Part shown: piece after piece, positions 1-5,058 of the stretch
Numbering within the stretch: the first letter of the stretch is position 1
How the letters are laid out: each line of letters starts with the position of its first letter
Program-made: the position numbers and the translations under genes
Source: Actinomycetota bacterium
Lineage (GTDB): Bacteria; Actinomycetota; Actinomycetes; Streptosporangiales; Streptosporangiaceae
Direction: 5' to 3'
DNA length: 6,205 nucleotides
Assembly: GCA_003168295.1 (NCBI GenBank)
Contig: PMST01000261.1
Span: 1 to 6,205, forward strand
The notes under the pieces: model-generated
Database searches by the model: none
Told to the model about the DNA's origin: nothing
Seen by the model: only the letters and a program-made list of their open reading frames with translations

Positions 1-233
<233 letters not shown>

Positions 234-292
234 CAAGTGCTCCCATCCGCTGTACCGACACGGCGCGACGCGTGTCTGGCAACGTCGTGCGA

Positions 293-321
293 TCTATACC
301 CGATGGTAGACCGGATGTAAT
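293..321 (-). promoter_or_regulatory. Candidate promoter for the HAMP kinase gene
   Basis: Read on the minus strand, ATTACA (321-316) and TATAGA (298-293) lie 17 bases apart. Each matches four of six positions of the vegetative -35 and -10 hexamers. Transcription would start near 286, giving a leader of about 50 bases before the GTG at 233. A dyad GACACG...CGTGTC (257-262 / 271-276) falls inside that leader and could be a regulator site or a small hairpin. This is a sequence match only. Confidence 0.35.
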
Positions 322-327
322 TATCAT
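322..327 (+). promoter_or_regulatory. Candidate -10 element for the PP2C phosphatase gene, with a downstream dyad
   Basis: TATCAT matches five of six positions of the -10 consensus, but I see no good -35 hexamer 16-18 bases upstream. Transcription would begin near 334, leaving about 100 bases of leader before the phosphatase start. Directly downstream lies a perfect 5-bp dyad, ACAGA-CT-TCTGT (335-346), positioned where an operator would block RNA polymerase. The element overlaps the -35 of the opposing candidate promoter (316-321), so the two genes may compete for polymerase or share control. Confidence 0.3.
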
Positions 328-434
328 GGGCCGAACAGACTTCTGTAAGAGTGCCTGAGGCTCGAAAAGCCCGCCCCCCGTGGGGCAACGCGGGTAATGG
401 CCACAGGCGGGTGAGGCAGGAAGGGCGGGTGATC

Positions 435-2888
435 GTGCCGGATAGCGATGACGACATGCAGCGGCTGATTGCGGTGGTCGATCATCAGCGGCGTGAGCTC
501 GATCGCCTCCGTGCCGCGGCCGCCGGCGAGTCCGTGGTCGCGATGGCCAGGGGCGCGCTGATGGAGCGGCTTGGCCTGTCCGCGGCGGAAGCCGCTAGCC
601 AGCTGGCCGAGCTTTCCGCCGCGACCGGGAGCCCCTCTGCTGAGATGGCCGCCGCGGTATTGTCCGGGGCCCTGAGTGACTTCGAGGGGGCCGGAGCCGA
701 CGGCGCCGGAGGCCGGGTCGGTGTCCCGGCGGCGGTCGCGGGCGGCGCCGCTTCGGCGGTCGCGGCTGAGGTCAGGCGAGACGGCAAGCCGGGACCTCGC
801 TCACTGATGGTCGAGGCGGCGGCCGAGCTGGCCGCCGACGGCGCCGAGCTCGTCGCCATGATGGCCGGGCAGGTGCTGATCCCGTTCGGGGCGTCCGCGC
901 TCGCGCTCTGGCTGCTCGAGGTGGACGGGACTTTGGAGCTGCTCGGCCAGGCAGGCCTGTCGATCGGCGAGGCCAACCGCTGGCAGCGTGTCCCGCCCCA
1001 GCTTGACTGCGCGGCTCAGCGGGTCGCTCGCGGCGCCGCTGACCTGTGGTGGGCGGCGGGCCGGCCGGCCGGCGACCACGCGCCGGTCATCGGGACACCC
1101 GCCGGGGCCCGGGTGGTCCTTGCCCTGCGCCAGCGGAACGGTGAGCTGCTCGGGGTGATGGAAGCTATCTGGCCGGGGCCGCTGACCGCGTTCACCACCG
1201 AGATCCGCCAGCATCTGCCGTCCCTGTCGGCGGGCTGCGCACGGGTGGTGGCGGCCCGGCTCGCCCACGGTGACCTGGCGGCCGCGCAGCCTAAGGCGGC
1301 GGTCTTCGCCCTGCTGGACGGCCTGGCCGACTCGGTGCTCGTGGTCCAGGCCATCAGGGACGACGCCGGGCAGGTGACCGACTTCAGCATCTCCCATGTC
1401 AGCCCCGGCTTCTGCGATCCCGCGGGCCGGGCGGCAGCGGACCTGACCAGGCTGACCCTGCTGGAGGCCTACCCGGCGAGCGTGGCAGGCTCGGGCCTGT
1501 TCGCCCGGGCGATGCGGGTGCTCGCCGACGGCGTGCCCCAGCATGTCCCCGGTCCGCTCCGTGAGTCCCTGGGCAGCGGGCTCGGAGTTATCGAGGCCGA
1601 ATCCGAACAAGCTCCGCTGGCCGGCCTGCGGGTGGTCAGGTTCTTCGACGGCGTGATCTTCAGCTGGCACCGCGACAGCTCGGCGGGTTCTTGGGTTCGG
1701 CGGGCCGAGCTCCTCGATCACGCGCAGCGCCTCGGCCGTCTCGGCGGCTGGGAGGAGGACCTCGTCACCGGTACCGTGCGCTGGACCGACTCGGCGTTCG
1801 ACCTGTTCGGCCTGGTGCCGCGCCCGGGGGCGGAGATACCGCTGGCGGATCTGCATAGCTACGTGATGGCCGCCGATAAGCCCGTGGTCAAGCGCTTCAG
1901 GCAAACCCTGCCCGGGCAGCGCGAGGCGCTGACCGTTACTTTCCGGGTCGTCCACCCCGACGACCAGAGGATCCGCCAAATCCGGGTGTTCGCCGAACCG
2001 GTCGTCGACGCGGCCGGCACGGTGGTGGCCCTGCGCGGCGCCTTCCAGGACGTCTCGGCGCACTATCACACCCAGGTCGCGCTGGCCGCCACCCGCGATC
2101 AGCTCGCGGACAGCGAGCAGCGCGTCGCGGAGGAGCATCTGCTGGCGCTCCGGCTGCAGCAGGCGATCATGCCGCCTGACGAGCATCCGATCGAGGCGGC
2201 CGGGATCGATGTCGCGGTCCGCTACCGGCCGGTCGGCGAGGGCCACCTCGTGGGCGGCGACTGGTACGACACGCTGGTGCTGCCCGGCCGGGACGTGCTC
2301 CTTGTCGTGGGCGACGTGGCCGGGCACGGCATCGACGCGGTCACCGGGATGGTCGCGGCCCGGAACTCGCTGCGTGGTCTGGCCATCACCGGGGCGGGTC
2401 CGGCCGAGCTGCTGCGCATGCTCAACGGGGTGATGTGCAATCTCACCTCGGGTGTGGTCGGCACCGTGGTGTGCGGGCTCTACAACCCCGAGACGCGCGT
2501 GCTGCGGTGGGCCCGCGCGGGCCACCTGCCGCCGGTCCTGGTGCGCGGGGAGACCGCTTCGGAGCTTCCGCTGCCCGGCGGGGTCCTGCTCGGGATGGAT
2601 CCGGACGCCGAGTATGAGGAATCCACCCAGTCACTGCGCCCAGGCGACACCCTGCTGCTGTTCACCGACGGGCTGATCGAGCGGCGCGGTGAGTCGATCA
2701 TCGATGTACTCGAGGAGTTCGTCGCGACCGTGACCCCAGGAGCCCCAGGAGGCCCAAGACGGCCAGGAGCCCAGGGCGACCCGGGCGAAGCAGGGCTGTC
2801 CGCCGCCGCTCAGGCCGATCGGATACTCGCCAGCGCTGTCTCCGATACCGGCGACGACGCCTGCCTGGTGGCGGTGCGCATCCGCTAA
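435..2888 (+). CDS. Multidomain PP2C (SpoIIE/RsbU-type) phosphatase with ANTAR-like, GAF and two PAS domains
   Basis: This is a predicted serine phosphatase of 817 residues that would dephosphorylate a STAS-domain anti-sigma antagonist in a partner-switching pathway. Domains in order are: an ANTAR-like helical region (about 8-77, with ARGALMERLGLSAAEA); a GAF-like domain (about 127-277); a PAS-like domain (about 287-412); a second PAS domain (about 427-542, opening with AQRLGRLGGWEEDL); a short helical linker ending LRLQQAIMP; and the PP2C domain (about 572-817). The metal-binding acidic motifs are intact: GGDWYD (607-612), GDVAGHG (626-632), FTDG (743-746) and TGDD (805-808). A Gly/Pro-rich collagen-like insert sits at about 768-787. 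I chose GTG at 435 because AGGAAGGG (418-425) lies nine bases upstream. GTG 429 is a close alternative. The open frame continues up to 351, but that stretch is Arg-rich and lacks a good ribosome site. There is no signal peptide or membrane helix, so it is cytoplasmic. The probable partners are the STAS and ATPase genes at 4648-5553. Confidence 0.9.
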   Translation: MPDSDDDMQRLIAVVDHQRRELDRLRAAAAGESVVAMARGALMERLGLSAAEAASQLAELSAATGSPSAEMAAAVLSGALSDFEGAGADGAGGRVGVPAAVAGGAASAVAAEVRRDGKPGPRSLMVEAAAELAADGAELVAMMAGQVLIPFGASALALWLLEVDGTLELLGQAGLSIGEANRWQRVPPQLDCAAQRVARGAADLWWAAGRPAGDHAPVIGTPAGARVVLALRQRNGELLGVMEAIWPGPLTAFTTEIRQHLPSLSAGCARVVAARLAHGDLAAAQPKAAVFALLDGLADSVLVVQAIRDDAGQVTDFSISHVSPGFCDPAGRAAADLTRLTLLEAYPASVAGSGLFARAMRVLADGVPQHVPGPLRESLGSGLGVIEAESEQAPLAGLRVVRFFDGVIFSWHRDSSAGSWVRRAELLDHAQRLGRLGGWEEDLVTGTVRWTDSAFDLFGLVPRPGAEIPLADLHSYVMAADKPVVKRFRQTLPGQREALTVTFRVVHPDDQRIRQIRVFAEPVVDAAGTVVALRGAFQDVSAHYHTQVALAATRDQLADSEQRVAEEHLLALRLQQAIMPPDEHPIEAAGIDVAVRYRPVGEGHLVGGDWYDTLVLPGRDVLLVVGDVAGHGIDAVTGMVAARNSLRGLAITGAGPAELLRMLNGVMCNLTSGVVGTVVCGLYNPETRVLRWARAGHLPPVLVRGETASELPLPGGVLLGMDPDAEYEESTQSLRPGDTLLLFTDGLIERRGESIIDVLEEFVATVTPGAPGGPRRPGAQGDPGEAGLSAAAQADRILASAVSDTGDDACLVAVRIR
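2734..2787 (+). repeat. Degenerate 9-base tandem repeat encoding a collagen-like Gly/Pro insert
   Basis: The unit CCCCAGGAG occurs twice in perfect tandem (2734-2742 and 2743-2751). Four decayed 9-base units follow (GCCCAAGAC, GGCCAGGAG, CCCAGGGCG, ACCCGGGCG). Because nine bases are three codons, the insert reads as Gly-X-Y-like triplets (PGAPGGPRRPGAQGDPGE) and keeps frame. It lies between the FTDG motif and the final TGDD motif of the PP2C domain, so it probably forms a surface loop. Copy number could change by slippage without a frameshift. Confidence 0.7.
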
Positions 2889-2892
2889 CCGG

Positions 2893-2906
2893 ACCGCTAT
2901 GGCGGT
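2893..2906 (+). terminator. Weak hairpin just after the phosphatase stop codon
   Basis: ACCGC-TATG-GCGGT forms a 5-bp stem with a 4-base loop, extendable by one G-U pair. It starts four bases after the TAA of the phosphatase gene. There is no T-tract. It is much weaker than the hairpin at 3096-3127 and may be incidental or only protect the mRNA 3' end. Confidence 0.2.
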
Positions 2907-2935
2907 TGGGGTGCCGTGCGTTACGCGCGAGCCCG

Positions 2936-2986
2936 AGGTCCGGGGAGAGGTCCGGACACCCGGGCCCGCACATCTGTCAGGTCCGG
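2936..2986. repeat. Three copies of AGGTCCGG in the convergent gap
   Basis: AGGTCCGG occurs at 2936-2943, 2948-2955 and 2979-2986, with starts 12 and 31 bases apart. The second copy sits in the palindrome GTCCGGAC. The 285-base stretch between the two convergent genes (2889-3173) holds no convincing gene. Open frames across it are Arg/Pro/Gly-rich shadows of high GC content. The repeats may be a binding site or simple chance in GC-rich DNA. Confidence 0.3.
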
Positions 2987-3095
2987 CCGCGTCATTCGAC
3001 TGTGCTCACCTGTCCAGAGCGGACCTGGCCAAACCTCCTGGCGCGGTCGGTGCGTGACGGGCGCTTGGGGGCCGCCGGCTGGAGCAGCACACCGA

Positions 3096-3127
3096 GGGGC
3101 CCGGGCCGCCGAAGCGGCCCGGGCCCT
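3096..3127. terminator. Strong GC-rich hairpin between convergent genes, likely bidirectional terminator
   Basis: The arms GGGCCCGGGCCGC (3097-3109) and GCGGCCCGGGCCC (3114-3126) are perfect complements around the tetraloop CGAA. That gives 13 bp plus one G-U pair. It lies 47 bases past the glycosyltransferase stop (minus strand) and about 210 bases past the phosphatase stop (plus strand). No T-run follows on either side, as is common for actinobacterial terminators. The position between two converging genes favours a terminator that works in both directions. Confidence 0.7.
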
Positions 3128-3173
3128 CAGCCAGGAGACCTGCGGGGGGGATACAGGCTCCGTGCCAAACGGT

Positions 3174-4394
3174 CTAAGCGGCCAGGGCGGCGGCGCGGTC
3201 GTAGACCGCGAGGGTTTCCCCGGCGATCCGGTCCCAGGAGTAACGGGACCGCGCCCGGTCGGCCGCCGCGACCCCGTAGGCCTCGAGCAGCATCGGGTGG
3301 GCGAGCAGCTGCCGGATCCGCTGGGCCAGCAGGGCGGGCCGGTCCGGCGGCAGCAAGATGCCCGTCGTCCCGTCCACCACGGCATCGACGTGACCGCCGA
3401 CCGGGGGAGCGATGACGGGGGTACCGCACGCCATGGCCTGCAGTGACGTGGTGGCGGCAGGCTCGTACTGGCACGTGCTTACCACCAGGTCGGCGGACCG
3501 CAGCAGCGCTGGCATCGAGCGGTACTCGACCTTGCCGGTAAAGATCACGCGATCGGAGATGCCCAGCGCCGCCGCGACCTTGGCCAGCTTGACGTACGCG
3601 TCGTCACCGTCAAGTTCGGCCTCGGCCGGGCCCCCGACAACCACAAGTTCGGCGCCCGGGACCCGGGTCAGCGCCCGCAGCAGCGTCTCGAGCGGCTGGC
3701 GCTCCCTCAGGTCGGCCGCGGTAAGCAGCCGCGGGCGGTCGTTCCGCTTGGCGGCCGGGCCCTCCGGGGTGAACAGGTCGGTGTCGACGCCCCAGGGCAC
3801 CATCCGGATCGAAGACCGGTGCACGCCCAGGCCGGTGAGGTCGGCTACCTCGGCGGAATTCGTGGCGACCACCGCCGTGGCGCTGCGGCCGATGGCAGGC
3901 TCGAGCCTGATCCGCGCCGCCGACGCGCCGTCCGCCTTCATCCCGGCTCCATCGCGCCGGCTGGCTGCCCGTTGCTCGGTGACCCCGAGCGAGCTGAATT
4001 CCTGCACGATCGGGACGCCGAGGTCGCGCCCCGCGGCCAGCGCGGCCAGGCCGCTCGTCCAGCGCAGCGCGTGCACGACGTCCGGGCGGTCACGGTGCCA
4101 CAGGCTCCGCAGCGGCCCGCTGAAGGCGGGCACCCGCTCGAGCAGTTCGGCGTCACCCTGCTCGCGTGCCGAACCGACCGGCCCGGCGTTGATGTGCTCG
4201 ACCCGGACGCCGGCGAACAGTTCGGCATGATCGGGGAGGCTGGGGTCGTTCTTCTCGGCGTAGACGGTCACCTGGTGGCCTTGCCCGGCGAGTTTGCGGG
4301 TGAGTTCGCTCAGGCCGATGTCATCGCTGTCCGGGCCGGAGCCGGTGCGGGGGTGCAGGGGGGTTGCGTTCTGGGCTACCAGAGCGATCTTCAT
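3174..4394 (-). CDS. GT4-like glycosyltransferase (GT-B fold) with altered donor-site motifs
   Basis: The 406-residue length is typical of retaining GT-B glycosyltransferases of the GT4 family, which transfer a sugar from a nucleotide donor. The N-terminal Rossmann half starts MKIALVAQNATPL and continues through GHQVTVYAEKNDP and RPDVVHALRWTSGLAALAA. The hinge motif is VPWGVDTDLFTPEGP (199-213). The C-terminal half has GAELVVVGGP (247-256), LLRSADLVVST (298-308), YEPAATTSLQAMACGTPVI (310-328) and the terminal YSWDRIAGETLAVYD. The EX7E pair reads E311...Q319, and the usual VGRL...KG segment reads AADLRERQP (226-234), so residues that normally hold the donor phosphates are changed. The start ATG at 4394 has GAGAGAGG (4410-4403) eight bases upstream. 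No signal peptide or membrane helix is evident. The gene is last in a minus-strand run after the ATPase and STAS genes but has its own long structured leader. The acceptor and product are unknown. It could be a divergent active enzyme or a catalytically weakened homologue. Confidence 0.88.
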   Translation of the reverse strand: MKIALVAQNATPLHPRTGSGPDSDDIGLSELTRKLAGQGHQVTVYAEKNDPSLPDHAELFAGVRVEHINAGPVGSAREQGDAELLERVPAFSGPLRSLWHRDRPDVVHALRWTSGLAALAAGRDLGVPIVQEFSSLGVTEQRAASRRDGAGMKADGASAARIRLEPAIGRSATAVVATNSAEVADLTGLGVHRSSIRMVPWGVDTDLFTPEGPAAKRNDRPRLLTAADLRERQPLETLLRALTRVPGAELVVVGGPAEAELDGDDAYVKLAKVAAALGISDRVIFTGKVEYRSMPALLRSADLVVSTCQYEPAATTSLQAMACGTPVIAPPVGGHVDAVVDGTTGILLPPDRPALLAQRIRQLLAHPMLLEAYGVAAADRARSRYSWDRIAGETLAVYDRAAALAA

Positions 4395-4404
4395 CAGGGG
4401 GGCC

Positions 4405-4447
4405 TCTCTCGCTACGAACCTGGATCATGGTGTTCGCTAGCGAGAGA
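4405..4447 (-). promoter_or_regulatory. 15-bp hairpin running into the glycosyltransferase ribosome binding site
   Basis: On the RNA strand, TCTCTCGCTAGCGAAC (4447-4432) pairs with GTTCGTAGCGAGAGA (4419-4405). This gives 15 bp, interrupted only by one bulged base at 4437, around a 12-base loop (4431-4420). The 3' arm contains the GAGAGA part of the Shine-Dalgarno GAGAGAGG. The last two G residues (4404-4403) lie just outside the stem. Such a hairpin would be expected to reduce ribosome access. As DNA, the same dyad could equally be a regulator binding site. Confidence 0.55.
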
Positions 4448-4498
4448 CGGAAAAGTGGTGCCCGATCCGCGCGCTCTGCGAAACACCATGTGTCGCAT
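4412..4498 (-). CDS. Possible 28-codon leader peptide (low support)
   Basis: An open frame starts with ATG at 4498, with a second in-frame ATG at 4489 (MRHMVFRR...), and ends with TAG at 4414-4412, inside the 3' arm of the RBS-proximal hairpin and 17 bases before the glycosyltransferase start. A ribosome translating it would pass through and open that hairpin. Its own ribosome site is poor (GCAGG about nine bases upstream of 4498). The peptide matches no family I know. It may be a chance frame. Confidence 0.2.
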   Translation of the reverse strand: MRHMVFRRARGSGTTFPSLASEHHDPGS

Positions 4499-4533
4499 TG
4501 AGCGTGCCTGCGTCGTAGGCACCACTAGGGAGA

Positions 4534-4560
4534 ACAATATCCCATCCCGGGAGTCCTCAA
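4534..4560 (-). promoter_or_regulatory. Candidate promoter for the glycosyltransferase leader
   Basis: Read on the minus strand, TTGAGG (4560-4555) and TATTGT (4539-4534) each match four of six consensus positions. The 15-base spacing is shorter than ideal. The first purine at a suitable distance, eight bases after the -10, is the A at 4526, which is also the first base of the outermost inverted repeat. That agreement supports the call, but no experiment backs it. Confidence 0.35.
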
Positions 4561-4614
4561 ACCAAGAACGGCGGGTTGGGTCCCGGCGTGTCGCGGCCGA
4601 GGTCCCGGTACCAG

Positions 4615-4635
4615 GTCCGGGCCTGCGGCCCGGAC
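4615..4635 (-). terminator. Hairpin downstream of the STAS gene, likely terminator
   Basis: GTCCGGGCC (4615-4623) and GGCCCGGAC (4627-4635) form a perfect 9-bp stem around TGC. It begins 12 bases after the STAS stop codon on the minus strand. There is no T-tract. If it works, the glycosyltransferase gene depends mostly on its own promoter rather than on read-through from the ATPase-STAS pair. Confidence 0.5.
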
Positions 4636-4647
4636 GGCACCAGCTGT

Positions 4648-4998
4648 CTAGCCTGCGGCGGCTTCTGCCACGCTGTCGAAGACGGGAATCAGCCGGTCAG
4701 CGGTGGTCAGCCGCAGGATTTTGGCCACCGCTGGCTGTGGCGAAACCAGGGCGAGGACGCCTCCCTGCCGGTCCATCGAGCGGTTCACCCGGAGCAGCGC
4801 ATGGAGCGCCGAGGAATCCATGAAACGCAGACCGGACAGGTCGACGATCAGGGTTCGCGGCTCCTGCGAGACCTCTTCTTCGAGCAGCTGGCGCAGGTCA
4901 TCGGTGTTCGTCACGTCGGCCTCGCCGGCGATCTCCACCAGCGTGTAAGCCTCGCCGGCGGACTCCCGGGCCGTCACAGAGACCGTCAGCAGATCCAC
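4648..4998 (-). CDS. STAS-domain anti-sigma factor antagonist (RsbV/SpoIIAA-like)
   Basis: This 116-residue protein has the usual length of a single STAS domain. The opening beta strands include YTLVEIAGEADVTNTDDLRQLL (about 18-39). The core motif TLIVDLSGLRFMDSSALHALL (about 49-69) carries the DSS site where RsbV, SpoIIAA and BldG proteins are phosphorylated on serine. In the unphosphorylated form such proteins bind the partner ATPase/kinase and release its target. The gene lies 60 bases downstream of the RsbW-like ATPase gene on the same strand, so the two probably form a pair. The sensory PP2C phosphatase at 435-2888 is a plausible activator. The only start in frame is GTG at 4998, since a TAA lies just upstream at 5010-5008. 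No clear Shine-Dalgarno precedes it, so initiation may be weak, coupled to the upstream gene or leaderless. The family is clear; the target is unknown. Confidence 0.92.
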   Translation of the reverse strand: MDLLTVSVTARESAGEAYTLVEIAGEADVTNTDDLRQLLEEEVSQEPRTLIVDLSGLRFMDSSALHALLRVNRSMDRQGGVLALVSPQPAVAKILRLTTADRLIPVFDSVAEAAAG

Positions 4999-5020
4999 GC
5001 ACTTGTTTTACCACACGGCC

Positions 5021-5036
5021 GATACCCGCGGGATAC
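5021..5036. repeat. Small symmetric element in the ATPase-STAS gap
   Basis: GATAC-CCGCGG-GATAC has a palindromic core CCCGCGGG (5025-5032) flanked by two direct copies of GATAC. It sits in the 60-base gap between the ATPase stop and the STAS start, 23 bases upstream of the latter. On the minus strand it includes GGGTATC, which resembles a stress-sigma -10, but no matching -35 is present. It may be an operator or incidental. Confidence 0.25.
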
Positions 5037-5058
5037 TCCCCAGCGGGCTAGAGGGGGG

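Larger units (their letters stand above)
4395..4526 (-). promoter_or_regulatory. Structured 5' leader of the glycosyltransferase gene (candidate RNA switch)
   Basis: If transcription starts at the candidate promoter upstream, the leader is about 132 bases and begins with the arm of an inverted repeat. Three long-range pairings are visible. Stem C pairs 4518-4526 with 4454-4462 (AGTGGTGCC / GGCACCACT on the RNA) and is followed by TTTT. Segment B (4478-4490, RNA CATGGTGTTTCGC) can pair with 4426-4437 (GCGAACACCATG). Hairpin A pairs 4432-4446 with 4405-4419. B cannot fully form with A, because both use 4432-4437, and B and C interlock as a pseudoknot. A short hairpin GTGCCT/AGGCAC (4517-4522 / 4504-4509) competes with C. 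I recognise no known riboswitch class. Confidence 0.45.

Noticed and set aside
296..301. Stress-sigma-like GGGTAT on the minus strand here, and again at 5022-5027
   Set aside because: Neither has the G-N-N-T -35 element 14-16 bases upstream that SigB-type promoters need. The hits are short enough to occur by chance.
351..434. N-terminal extension of the phosphatase from GTG 351
   Set aside because: The 28 extra residues are Arg-rich and composition-biased, the start has no spaced ribosome site, and AGGAAGGG fits the start at 435 (or 429).
801..2525. Long 574-codon open frame on the minus strand inside the phosphatase gene
   Set aside because: It is Arg/His/Gln/Gly-rich with no motifs and lies antisense to a gene with clear domain motifs. 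It is a high-GC shadow.
2906..3446. Plus-strand open frames between the phosphatase and glycosyltransferase genes
   Set aside because: They are Arg/Pro/Gly-rich, run through the terminator hairpin into the antisense of the glycosyltransferase gene, and show no domain.
4395..4526. Classic ANTAR target (paired hairpins with hexaloops) in the glycosyltransferase leader
   Set aside because: The visible hairpins have 7- and 12-base loops, without the required A and G at loop positions 1 and 4 in two adjacent hexaloops.
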